In this document: positions 1-8,057 of the stretch, piece after piece
Position numbering within the stretch: position 1 is the stretch's first letter
Layout: every line of letters starts with the position of its first letter
Notes under the pieces: model-generated
What the model was told of the DNA's origin: nothing
The model's input: the letters and a program-made list of their open reading frames with translations, nothing else
The model's database searches: none
From: Sporolactobacillus laevolacticus DSM 442
Lineage (GTDB): Bacteria; Bacillota; Bacilli; Bacillales; Sporolactobacillaceae
Direction: 5' to 3'
DNA: 64,000 bases
NCBI RefSeq assembly: GCF_000497245.1
Contig: NZ_AWTC01000015.1
Span: forward strand, 1-64,000
Program-made: the position numbers and the translations under genes

Positions 1-94
1 CGATCGTCAAAATACAGACGATCAGCGACCTTTTTTGTGTCAATAGTCTCGACCTACCAAAAAAAACATGAGTTTTTCAGTGGCCTCCCTGCAC

Positions 95-172
95 TCCCGC
101 AGGCGTCTCGCGCTTTCGTGTTTGAATCAGAATTTTTTCCTAGCATTGCGCTGTTGATATGAACTCTGAATT
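95..172. repeat. Diverged interspersed repeat, copy 1
   Basis: About 78 bp that recur in diverged form at 308-384. Both copies share a CCGCAGG(A/C)GTCTCGC core, then TTCGTGTTTGAAT or TTCCGTGTTTGAAT, then a GCATT(G/A)CGC block and a TATGAAC(T/C)CTGAATT end. The core also occurs in the larger structured repeat at 16820-16912. Bases 1-439 otherwise hold no gene that I can support, only a short hairpin at 2-23 without a usable T-run. Confidence 0.6.
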
Positions 173-307
173 AAAAATTTTATATACTTTCTTGCCCTGT
201 AAGGAAAACCAGCCTAATCCTGTTCTTTAGTTATAAAACTGACCGCTGGCTTTTGAACATCACTCTCTGCTCGATTACACTCCAGTTGCTCGTATCAACA
301 AGAACGC

Positions 308-384
308 TCCGCAGGAGTCTCGCACTTCCGTGTTTGAATAAGAGCTATTTCCAGGCATTACGCCGCTTATATGAACCCTGAATT
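308..384. repeat. Diverged interspersed repeat, copy 2
   Basis: Second copy of the 78-bp unit at 95-172, in the same orientation and about 213 bp downstream. The order of conserved blocks is the same, with substitutions and small indels. It ends just before the terminator of the small minus-strand gene. Confidence 0.6.
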
Positions 385-400
385 TATCATGCTTATCTTC

Positions 401-437
401 AAAAAAAATCCATTCCTCACGATTGTGAAAAATGGAT
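401..437 (-). terminator. Rho-independent terminator of the small 440-709 gene
   Basis: Read on the minus strand, arms ATCCATT and AATGGAT (408-414 and 431-437) close a hairpin followed by eight T. It lies directly after the stop codon at 440. Confidence 0.7.
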
Positions 438-439
438 CT

Positions 440-709
440 TTACTCTTCGATTAATTCTCCGTATTTAAGCATCCTGATGTAATAAATAAAATTGCTGGTT
501 TGACCGATAATACTTGTTTTTCGGAATGCCACACGCATATCGTCTTCAGGAAGTTCCTCAGAACGGACAATTTCAAGATTATGACGCAATGAAAAGGCGT
601 TAACTGCGTCACGAATTGAAGCTGCCTCAATGATTTTCTTTGGGAGCTTGATGTCAATCGGCATCCTGCGTTGACCGTTGAACTCTTCATAAATAGCAAA
701 TCGGTTCAT
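440..709 (-). CDS. Small hypothetical protein (89 aa)
   Basis: I do not recognise this family. The start at 709 is chosen over the in-frame ATG 27 bases upstream because GAGGAG sits about 6 bases before it. The product is a soluble, charged 89-residue protein with no signal peptide or membrane segment. It opens MNRFAIYEEFNGQRRMPI, has a helical middle (IIEAASIRDAVNAFSLRHNLEIV) and ends acidic. The alternating strand and helix pattern suggests a compact alpha/beta fold. It is a single-gene unit with its own terminator at 401-437 and is divergent from the flippase gene at 865. The good ribosome site and terminator make it a real gene; its function is unknown. Confidence 0.7.
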   Translation of the reverse strand: MNRFAIYEEFNGQRRMPIDIKLPKKIIEAASIRDAVNAFSLRHNLEIVRSEELPEDDMRVAFRKTSIIGQTSNFIYYIRMLKYGELIEE

Positions 710-864
710 CGTTTCTCCTCCTCTGATGGTCTTCATTATTCCTACTTTTCCCCATTCGTGCCATCCTAATCTTACTGATGGATTGCGCCAACTTTATGAG
801 TATGAAAACAATTGTTTTTCGGCACACTAAAAAGTGAACCTTTGGAAAGGCAAAGTTTCCACTT

Positions 865-2277
865 ATGAACACTTTTATTAAGAAGTTAATCGGTTTTTCA
901 ATCGGTCCGGTCGTCGGCGCGATGATTTCATTTATCACCATTCCTGTGACAACCTATTTTATTAACCCTGCGGAATATGGTAAAGCGAGCATGTTCCTGC
1001 TTTTTCAGACCATTGTCGGTACCTTCCTTTTTCTCGGAATCGATCAGTCCTACACGCGTGAATACCACTCAGCAACCGATAAAACGCGACTTCTGCAAAA
1101 CGCCTTACTGCTTCCAATGGTACTGGCGATTGGCGTTCTGCTGACTGCACTGATCGCTCCGGGCACGTTATCGCGCGCACTTTTTGGGCGCGCGGACTAT
1201 ACACTCCCGACCATTCTTTTTGGTGTGATGACCATTTTCATTGTTCTCGAACGTTTCCTGATGCTCTCCATTCGCATGCGTGAACAAGCATATGAATATT
1301 CATTGCAGGCGATTCTGGTCAAATCTGCTGTGCTGATTCTGACGCTGATCTACATATTTTTTATTCGCCGTGATTTTCTGGCTGTGGTCTATTCCACTGT
1401 GCTCGGACAAATCACCGGGGATCTCTATTTATTCTGGCGCTACCGAAATTTACTTAATCCGAAAGTATTCCGTTTGAATCGTTCCTTATTAAAAGCGTTG
1501 AGCAAGTTCGGCCTACCTATTATGGTTGCCACGTCATTCTCCAGCCTGCTAAATGGCATGGATCGACTCGCACTTCGTTTGTGGAGCGACTTTGATCAAA
1601 TCGGTATCTTTTCCGCCACTTTGAAAATTGCTGCTATTCTCTCTGTCATCCAAACCAGTTTTACGAGCTTTTGGATTCCCACTGCTTACCGTTGGTATTC
1701 AGAAGGTCGTCCAATTGATTATTTTAAGGTTGTCAGTGACGCAATTCTACTTGGCATGTCGCTGCTCGCAGCCGGTATCTTCTTATTTAAAAATGTCATC
1801 ATTTTTATCTTATCTGATCAATACAGTGACGCGCAATATTTGGTGGGGTTTCTTTGCTTGCAGCCCTTAATCTACACCGTCAGCGAAACCACCTGCCTTG
1901 GCATTGTGTTTACGAAAAAAAGCTATTTAAGCATATGGGTCAGCCTGATCGCTCTCATTCCGGCAATACTTCTCGACATCCTGCTTGTCCCGTCCCTTGG
2001 CGCTGCAGGCGCAGCGATTGCCATTGCGGTCGCATATTTCTTCTTTTTTACGGCAAGAACCTACTTTTCCGGTAAGTATTGGATAAAACTGCCGGTAACT
2101 AAGCACTATGTCGTCTTTCTTTTCTTACTGGCCGGTGCTTTTCTGAATCTCTTCCACTTTCCAGGCATGTTGTTCATTAACTGCGTCTGGCTGCTTTTAA
2201 CACTTGCCTTGCAGCAGAGCACCGTTCGTCAGCTTTGGAGATTCTGGAGGCAGCAAACATCTCAAAAAAAGAAATGA
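865..2277 (+). CDS. Polysaccharide flippase-like membrane protein (MOP superfamily)
   Basis: A 470-residue, highly hydrophobic protein with about 12-14 membrane segments. It opens with a helix pair (GFSIGPVVGAMISFITIPVT) typical of the Wzx/PST branch of the MOP exporters, which flip lipid-linked oligosaccharides across the membrane. Length matches the family. The next gene, a GT4 glycosyltransferase, starts 14 bp after the stop, so the two are probably one transcript making or exporting a surface glycan. The ribosome site is weak: GGAAAGG lies about 14 bases upstream, in the loop of an imperfect stem formed by 831-843 and 852-864. That might damp translation, which is my inference. The substrate cannot be told from sequence. 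Confidence 0.85.
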   Translation: MNTFIKKLIGFSIGPVVGAMISFITIPVTTYFINPAEYGKASMFLLFQTIVGTFLFLGIDQSYTREYHSATDKTRLLQNALLLPMVLAIGVLLTALIAPGTLSRALFGRADYTLPTILFGVMTIFIVLERFLMLSIRMREQAYEYSLQAILVKSAVLILTLIYIFFIRRDFLAVVYSTVLGQITGDLYLFWRYRNLLNPKVFRLNRSLLKALSKFGLPIMVATSFSSLLNGMDRLALRLWSDFDQIGIFSATLKIAAILSVIQTSFTSFWIPTAYRWYSEGRPIDYFKVVSDAILLGMSLLAAGIFLFKNVIIFILSDQYSDAQYLVGFLCLQPLIYTVSETTCLGIVFTKKSYLSIWVSLIALIPAILLDILLVPSLGAAGAAIAIAVAYFFFFTARTYFSGKYWIKLPVTKHYVVFLFLLAGAFLNLFHFPGMLFINCVWLLLTLALQQSTVRQLWRFWRQQTSQKKK

Positions 2278-2291
2278 ATGGAGAAGGATAA

Positions 2292-3476
2292 ATGAAATTG
2301 GCAATCATCGGCACAGAAAAACTACCGGTGCCTGCTGTCCGAGGCGGCGCCGTTGAAACGTTAATCGACATGTTTATACAAAATAACGAGCGGCACCCAC
2401 TGCTCGAACTCGATGTATATTCGATTGAAGACAATAAAGCTGAGCGTACAAGCAGGCGTTTTCATCATACACGGTTCATTTATATTAATTCGGCTAATCC
2501 TTTGAATCCATTTTACAGCTTCACAAACCGACTGTGTCTTAAATGTCACGTTCCTTTTTATAAGAATATCTTTCTAATGCGGACCATTCGTGAACTGAAA
2601 AAGCGGGATTACGACTGGATTGTTGTTGAAAATCGTCCACTTTTTATTAAACCATTGCGCCGGCAGCTTGGCAGTAAAGTATCGATCGCATTGCATCTGC
2701 ACAATGATACCCTCAATCCAGATCGTTTCTATGCTCAATCAGTGATTCATCAATGCGACCGTATTGTGTCCGTCAGCCATTTTATCAATGAGCGAGTGAA
2801 AGCAGCAGCCGATGAACATGATGTACAAAAAATGCGGGTACTCTACAACAGGATCGACACTAGTCTGTTCCAACCATCGCTGGACGCCGGCTTGTCTCGC
2901 AGAATCCGTGAGCAATGCGCCATACCGGAAGATCGCCAGGTTGTTCTCTATTACGGCCGGTTGAACGTTGGAAAAGGCGTGCTCAAACTCATTCAATCCT
3001 TTGATCGGGCCGTGCAACAAAACAAAGCACTTTACCTAGTCCTTTGCGGCAGTTTTCCTAATAAAAAGGAATATCAAAGAATTCATCCGGCACTCGAACG
3101 ACTCCCAAGCAATGCATATTGCGTGCTGAATTACATTACCCACGAAGAATTGCCCGCCTATCTTTCTGTGGCAGACATGATCGTGCTACCTTCACTATGG
3201 AATGAAGCTTTTGGTCTCACCATCGCTGAATCCATGGCACTCGGAAAAGCGATCATCACAACGAACGCCGGCGCCATTCCTGAGCTGATTGGTAACGGCA
3301 GCGGATTAATCATTAAAGCAGATAATCAGATCAGCGACCGTTTATCCGCCGCTATTGTTCGCTTGGCTGCCCATCCCGATCTTCGAAAAGTACTTGGCGA
3401 AAAAGCAAGAAGAAGTGCCATGCTGCGTTTTCATCAAGAAGGTTATCTTGATGAATTGCTTGAGAAGCTAAACTAA
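2292..3476 (+). CDS. Glycosyltransferase family 4
   Basis: A 394-residue GT-B fold enzyme that would transfer a sugar from a nucleotide donor to a growing glycan on the inner membrane face. The N-terminal acceptor domain has the glycine-rich RGGAVETLI motif. The C-terminal donor domain has YYGRLNVGKGV and the EX7E-type motif EAFGLTIAE, followed by GKAIITTNAGAIPELI, all typical of GT4. The start has GGAGAAGG just upstream. It follows the flippase by 14 bp and ends before a strong bidirectional terminator, so the pair looks like a complete two-gene unit. Donor and acceptor are unknown. Confidence 0.88.
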   Translation: MKLAIIGTEKLPVPAVRGGAVETLIDMFIQNNERHPLLELDVYSIEDNKAERTSRRFHHTRFIYINSANPLNPFYSFTNRLCLKCHVPFYKNIFLMRTIRELKKRDYDWIVVENRPLFIKPLRRQLGSKVSIALHLHNDTLNPDRFYAQSVIHQCDRIVSVSHFINERVKAAADEHDVQKMRVLYNRIDTSLFQPSLDAGLSRRIREQCAIPEDRQVVLYYGRLNVGKGVLKLIQSFDRAVQQNKALYLVLCGSFPNKKEYQRIHPALERLPSNAYCVLNYITHEELPAYLSVADMIVLPSLWNEAFGLTIAESMALGKAIITTNAGAIPELIGNGSGLIIKADNQISDRLSAAIVRLAAHPDLRKVLGEKARRSAMLRFHQEGYLDELLEKLN

Positions 3477-3497
3477 TCATCATAAGATGTGTACGTG

Positions 3498-3537
3498 AAA
3501 AATCCTCGAACTTAGGAAACAAAGTTCGAGGATTTTT
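3498..3537 (+). terminator. Bidirectional terminator between GT4 and gabD
   Basis: A perfect 16-bp inverted repeat (3498-3513 and 3522-3537), AAAAATCCTCGAACTT and its complement, with an 8-base loop. The A-run and T-run flanks let it serve both convergent genes. Confidence 0.85.
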
Positions 3538-3564
3538 AAGCACCACAAGTGAATGCGTATGGTT

Positions 3565-5037
3565 TCAAATTCCGTAATTCAAATTAATAAACTTCACATT
3601 AACGTAATCATCGATGCCTTGATGGCCGTTTTCCCTGCCAAAGCCGGAGTGCTTCACACCACCAAACGGGGTTTGAGTGAACGCAACCGTGTTGCTGTTG
3701 ACACCAACCATCCCATATTGCAAGCCTTGGCTGACCTTAGCAATACGTTTCAAATCCAAGGTATAAAAATAGCTCGCAAGTCCGTAGTTGGTATCATTGG
3801 CCATGCGGATCACTTCGTCCGTATCAGTGAAGGAAATCACAGGGAGAACCGGTCCGAATGTTTCCTGATAGAAAATATCCATTTTGTTCGTCACACCAGT
3901 AAGAACAGTCGGCGCAAAGAAGTAACCGTTCGCGTATTCACCGTCAGTTATACGATCGCCACCGGTCACCACTGTTGCACCTTTAGCCACACTGTCCGTT
4001 ATCTGACGTTTGATTTTGCCAATCGCGTCTTCACGGATCAGCGGACCTGCATCAACACCTTCATCTAAGCCGTTTCCAACCTTGACCTGCTTTACAGCAG
4101 CCACCAGTTTTTCTGTAAATTCGTCGATGATTGATTCATGGACAAAAATTCGGTTCGGTGATGTGCAGACTTGCCCGTTATTGCGGAATTTAGAAGTGAC
4201 CAGATCGTTTACCACTTGATCAACCGGAGCGTCATCAAATACGATAAACGGTGCGTGCCCGCCAAGCTCTAGCGATACTTTTTTCACCGTGTCGGCGGAC
4301 TGACCGAACAGCATCTTACCGACGCCAGTAGAGCCCGTAAAAGTGATCTTGCGCACGACGTTACTGGAAGTCAAGACTTTGCCAATTGCCGGTGCATCGC
4401 CCATGACCAGATTTACCGTTCCATCAGGCAGTCCCGCTTCTTGAAAAATCTTCATCAATGAAGTCGCTGAAAGCGGCGTTTCAGGCGATGGCTTGAGCAC
4501 AATTGTATTCCCGCCGGCAAGCGCCGGAGAAATTTTCCGTGTAATCATCGATGATGGAAAATTCCATGGGGTAATCGCGCCGACCACACCGAGCGGCTCC
4601 TTCTGAACGAGGAATAAATGACCGTTTGGTCCGGGAATCGTTTCTCCGTAAATCCGGCGCATTTCTTCTGCGTGCCAGCGTACACTTTCTGCGCCGCCCA
4701 GCACTTCGCCTTTTGCCTGGGCAAGCGGTTTTCCTTGTTCGATCGTCATAATTGCTGCCAATTCGTCTGCTTTATCTACAATCAGATCAGCAATTTTGCG
4801 CAGGATTTTCGCACGAGTGTCTACATCCATTGTAGACCATACCGGAAATGCCTTCTGAGCTGCTTCAATCGCTTTTTCAGCATCCAGCGCGCCACCGCGA
4901 GCAACACGTGCGATCACTTCACCAGTTGCAGGATTGACCACGTCATCAAGCTCGCCACTATCTGCATCAAGCCATTCGCCCCCGATAAAGAGCTGTTTCG
5001 GCGCCTTTTCTACATACGAATCTATTTCTGTCATCAT
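3565..5037 (-). CDS. gabD: Succinate-semialdehyde dehydrogenase family protein
   Basis: A 490-residue NAD(P)-dependent aldehyde dehydrogenase; GabD oxidises succinate semialdehyde to succinate in the cytosol. Visible motifs are PWNFP (157-161) in the cofactor domain, FTGSTGVGK (233-241) in the Rossmann fold, the general base Glu257 in LELGG, and the catalytic Cys291 in NNGQVCTSPNR. The C-terminal FGGVKHSGFGRE block is typical of the SSADH/GabD branch. Length is normal. The start is preceded by GAGGTGA. It stands alone, with no GABA transaminase or permease beside it, so another medium-chain semialdehyde could be the real substrate. The aldehyde dehydrogenase family is certain; the substrate is likely but not proven. 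Confidence 0.82.
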   Translation of the reverse strand: MMTEIDSYVEKAPKQLFIGGEWLDADSGELDDVVNPATGEVIARVARGGALDAEKAIEAAQKAFPVWSTMDVDTRAKILRKIADLIVDKADELAAIMTIEQGKPLAQAKGEVLGGAESVRWHAEEMRRIYGETIPGPNGHLFLVQKEPLGVVGAITPWNFPSSMITRKISPALAGGNTIVLKPSPETPLSATSLMKIFQEAGLPDGTVNLVMGDAPAIGKVLTSSNVVRKITFTGSTGVGKMLFGQSADTVKKVSLELGGHAPFIVFDDAPVDQVVNDLVTSKFRNNGQVCTSPNRIFVHESIIDEFTEKLVAAVKQVKVGNGLDEGVDAGPLIREDAIGKIKRQITDSVAKGATVVTGGDRITDGEYANGYFFAPTVLTGVTNKMDIFYQETFGPVLPVISFTDTDEVIRMANDTNYGLASYFYTLDLKRIAKVSQGLQYGMVGVNSNTVAFTQTPFGGVKHSGFGRENGHQGIDDYVNVKFINLNYGI

Positions 5038-5325
5038 GTGTTCACCTCGTTAGTAATAATGAATCTATGCAAACTTCCAAACTTTCAAATCTATACCAAG
5101 CATACCCGATCTCATCCACACTTTCCACAAAAAATCCTGTTTGCGAGATTCCATAAAAAATGTATCTGTCTTAGCAGTTTTTTTCAATAGCTATCTATTC
5201 AACATATAATAGTAGAATCAATAATGACTAAACGCTAGTTGCTCTTACAATTAGTTAGATTGGCCAAGTTGAGCCGGTCGAATTCATCTCTCTTTTTTGT
5301 GCCTGTACAAACTTGAAGGTAGTTC

Positions 5326-5386
5326 GATCTAACTTTTTGAGAGGATGGTCTAACTTTTACCCGGTTCGGTCTAACTTCTATTTTTC
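5326..5386. repeat. 21-bp-period degenerate tandem array A
   Basis: Three units begin at 5326, 5347 and 5368, exactly 21 bases apart, each built on (G)GTCTAACTTTT or GATCTAACTTT. On the minus strand the consensus is AAAAGTTAGAYCG. The same period and a related minus-strand consensus recur at 56699-56815. Confidence 0.7.
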
Positions 5387-5423
5387 GAACATTATTCTTC
5401 TGAATCTCTATTTTTCTTGTTTG

Positions 5424-5460
5424 AGAAAAAAGGGCTGCTCCATGTTTCAGGAGCGGCCCT
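5424..5460 (-). terminator. Terminator of the amidase gene
   Basis: Minus-strand hairpin AGGGCCGCTCC / GGAGCAGCCCT (5431-5441 and 5450-5460) followed by a run of six T. It lies 20 bases after the amidase stop. Confidence 0.8.
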
Positions 5461-5480
5461 AAATTTTCTTTTTGATCATT

Positions 5481-7409
5481 TTATTGGAAAGGATGTTTTA
5501 CGACAGTCGCATCGCTCTTCTTTACAAAGGCAATCCGATGATTATAAGAAACTTGGTAGTATTCATCATTGCCACTGACAACATGGTAGGTTTCGGGAGC
5601 GTTAAAGAGCTTCGCATAGTAATAATCCGATTGTACCGGTTTTTCAGCGACATAGTACTGACCGGCTGGCATTGTGTAGATCGGTGCCATGCCGACTGCC
5701 GGGATCCCAAACGGCGTATACGCGGCTGCTTCTGGATAAGCGGATCCATAAACAGGAATTGAATCCACACCTTTTTTCGGTGTAATCAGCGTGCCGCTTC
5801 CTTTAACGGTGTTTGCGTCTTTCGGATTGTAAAACCATGCCTTCTGTCCGCCAAAATCAATGGCCGTCCAATCCTTCGTCTGATCCACCTTGTAATAAGA
5901 TCGGCCCGCAACGGCTTTGTCTCCCCAGTCGTTGATCGCTGTCGTCCCGGTTCCGTTCGGATGAAGAAGCGGATCGCTGAGCAGTGGCGCACTGAAACTA
6001 GGCGCCGTATACAAATAAACAAAATTAGAAGGTTTTGCTTCAAGTGGTGCGTTATTATAGGTTACATCAGGCTTATTCGTTTGATAATCCGGATTGATCG
6101 TTACAATATTGTTGCTCTTACCGAAGCCTATTTTATGTTTGCCGGATGAGAACGGCGCGCCGAGCAATTTAAAGTAGTGCGCCCAATCCCAATATGCGGC
6201 CGGATCCCAGTGCATGCCAACTTGGCGTGCCGGAGTCAATCCAGGCACTTCCTCATGCCCGAGAATATGCTCGCGGTCCAGCGGTATATCGTATTTTTTC
6301 GCTAAGTATTTAACAAGCTTTGCTGATGCACGGTACATCGGTTCACTGTACCAGGTTGATCCTTCAACGGCATACCCTTCATGCTCTATGCCAATAGAAT
6401 GGCTGTTGATGTACCAGTTGCCTGCGTGCCATGCAACGTCTTTCGGATCTACCATTTTGGTAATCTGCCCGTCAGATGACCGAATCACATAATGTGAACT
6501 CACATAAGTTTGCTGTAAAAAGGTATTGATGGTACCTTCATAGCTGACTTCAGAATCATGGATGATAATATAACGAATCTGCTGTCCATCATACGGACGA
6601 TTGGCAAGATCATAATTACCGTAGTCGCCAGGAGTGTCTGAAAATGCCTTGTATAAAGCCGGAACGTTTTGCATGTCGACCCCTTGCAATTCATCTCCTT
6701 GACTCTTTTTTAATTTATGAAGATGGAGCGCAGCCAAGCCCTGTTTATTAGGCTTTATTGATTCGGATGCAAGTTGAACAGTGCCGGATACGGAAAAGTG
6801 TCCTGATGCTCCTTGCTGGATCGTGGTGTACACTTGATCCGCAAAGTCGGAAGCCGTGTCATAATCAGTGGATCCGCTGTATTTTGCGACCGCACTGTAC
6901 CAATCCGCAGGATCACTTGAAAGTTTTCCAGTGATCTTTTTCTGATAATCGGCAAGAAGTGCAGCTCCGCCTAGAATATTTTTTTCCGTGTCGGTCTTCA
7001 ATGTTTCAGCGGGAACACCAATCAATTTTGCCGCTTCATCTAATGTATGTGTGCTTTCTTCAGGTGGTGTTGCGCTTGAACGCTTATTGATTTTGTCACC
7101 CTTAGCCGAGAGGTCCTCTAAATTGTCGAGTTGAGTCAGATGCATTACACCGTAGCCTCCGGAAGTGCTCGGCTGACCATGATGACTCTCCCATCGTGTC
7201 TCATTGTAAGAAACGGACATCAAGACGTTAAGCGGTACATGATATGCTGCCGCGGCTTTTTGGAATTCGGATTGAAGGCTTGTCTTTCCGGCATTTTGCG
7301 ATTCAGCATAAGCGGGTCCACTTACCGTAAAGATGAGCAAAAATAAAAGAAACAGCCATGAAACAATGCTGTATCGATTCAACAAATTAACACTGTTTTT
7401 CTCGGTCAT
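5481..7409 (-). CDS. Secreted N-acetylmuramoyl-L-alanine amidase with N-terminal lysozyme-like domain
   Basis: A 642-residue secreted wall hydrolase. Residues 12-35 form a signal peptide ending APAYA-like. Residues 45-200 resemble a lysozyme/lytic transglycosylase fold: SVSYNETRWESHHGQPSTSGGYGVMHLTQ carries a Glu (70) followed by the GYGVMHL core. Residues 270-410 are an Amidase_2 (T7 lysozyme/PGRP) domain with IIIHDSE (His284), NSHSIGIEHEG, GHEEVPG (His385) and HWDPAAYWDW (Asp402), the likely zinc site cleaving the MurNAc-L-Ala bond. The remaining C-terminus is beta-rich and SH3-like, probably wall binding. The start has GAGGGGTGA just upstream. Monocistronic. Possible bifunctionality is inference. 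Confidence 0.85.
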   Translation of the reverse strand: MTEKNSVNLLNRYSIVSWLFLLFLLIFTVSGPAYAESQNAGKTSLQSEFQKAAAAYHVPLNVLMSVSYNETRWESHHGQPSTSGGYGVMHLTQLDNLEDLSAKGDKINKRSSATPPEESTHTLDEAAKLIGVPAETLKTDTEKNILGGAALLADYQKKITGKLSSDPADWYSAVAKYSGSTDYDTASDFADQVYTTIQQGASGHFSVSGTVQLASESIKPNKQGLAALHLHKLKKSQGDELQGVDMQNVPALYKAFSDTPGDYGNYDLANRPYDGQQIRYIIIHDSEVSYEGTINTFLQQTYVSSHYVIRSSDGQITKMVDPKDVAWHAGNWYINSHSIGIEHEGYAVEGSTWYSEPMYRASAKLVKYLAKKYDIPLDREHILGHEEVPGLTPARQVGMHWDPAAYWDWAHYFKLLGAPFSSGKHKIGFGKSNNIVTINPDYQTNKPDVTYNNAPLEAKPSNFVYLYTAPSFSAPLLSDPLLHPNGTGTTAINDWGDKAVAGRSYYKVDQTKDWTAIDFGGQKAWFYNPKDANTVKGSGTLITPKKGVDSIPVYGSAYPEAAAYTPFGIPAVGMAPIYTMPAGQYYVAEKPVQSDYYYAKLFNAPETYHVVSGNDEYYQVSYNHRIAFVKKSDATVVKHPFQ

Positions 7410-7582
7410 GCGTTCACCCCTCGTTTATTTTGGCTTACCTTTCACAGGCAGAAGGCAGATAGATAGAAATAGATCCCTCGAAAAGACATCACCTCCAGAG
7501 CAACAAAGTTAGATTGGAAATTTTGCCGTTGATCTTCCTATTAAAAATGGGACTGACGACCAATTCAGCACTGAAAAAAGCG

Positions 7583-7618
7583 AAAAACCAGCCCAGAATC
7601 TTGCGCAGGCTGGTTTTT
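7583..7618 (-). terminator. Terminator downstream of the 54-residue ORF
   Basis: Arms AAAAACCAGCC and GGCTGGTTTTT (7583-7593 and 7608-7618) are perfect; the minus strand continues with CGCTTTTTT. It fits as the end of the small minus-strand ORF at 7675-7839. Confidence 0.7.
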
Positions 7619-7674
7619 GTCTAGGTTTATGTAGACAAAGCAGACGATGTCAGTACGTTCAATATCCTTTGGAC

Positions 7675-7839
7675 TTACGTGCGTACCGAAAAAATCAGCA
7701 CACCTTTTCCATGAATTTCAGATGATTCAAGCGGCCAACAATGGGTAATTGCGGAATCTCGAAACGTGAAATCCTTTGGAATAAATTCAGTATAGAATCG
7801 GTCTGTATAATTGTCAATATTATAAATATTTAGCTTCAT
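7675..7839 (-). CDS. Possible small protein (54 aa), unknown
   Basis: A short minus-strand ORF that opens MKLNIYNIDNYTDRFYTEF and ends GVLIFSVRT. An in-frame stop lies two codons upstream, so it cannot be the tail of a longer frame in this reading. There is no clear ribosome site. Supporting it, a strong terminator sits 57 bases beyond the stop in the right orientation and no other gene would use it. The residue mix looks protein-like (alternating strands, aromatic-rich) but I do not recognise it. It may be a decayed gene tail. The rest of 7410-8057 shows nothing else. Confidence 0.35.
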   Translation of the reverse strand: MKLNIYNIDNYTDRFYTEFIPKDFTFRDSAITHCWPLESSEIHGKGVLIFSVRT

Positions 7840-8057
7840 CGGAATTTACAGATACTTTAGTCCCGGGACAATCCACTTACCCAATGTAAATGGAGACAGA
7901 GGTCCCAGCCTATACGATTACGTGATGCTTTTAAAGTCACCGAAAATCATAATGGTAAAATAATCCAAGTGTCCTTTTTCCTAAATCTCATCAATTTTTT
8001 CAAAATTTACGTTTTAAAAATTTTATCTTAGAATGATCGCATTTTTTCGTCTAGCTC

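Larger units (their letters stand above)
5038..5480. other. Intergenic region upstream of gabD
   Basis: No gene is visible. It holds the AT-rich promoter region of gabD, then a degenerate 21-bp-period array (5326-5386) and the terminator of the amidase gene (5424-5460). Confidence 0.6.

Noticed and set aside
2-23. GATCGTC / GACGATC hairpin at the left edge, considered as a terminator
   Set aside because: The T-run begins about 8 bases after the stem on the plus strand and there is no gene before it in the window.
3553-4068. 171-codon plus-strand frame over the end of gabD
   Set aside because: Antisense to the conserved dehydrogenase C-terminus and begins right after a strong terminator, without a ribosome site.
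7486-7500. GGAGGTGATG before the amidase gene as a leader-peptide start (15 codons)
   Set aside because: Spacing of 2 bases between the site and ATG is too short, and no attenuator hairpin follows.
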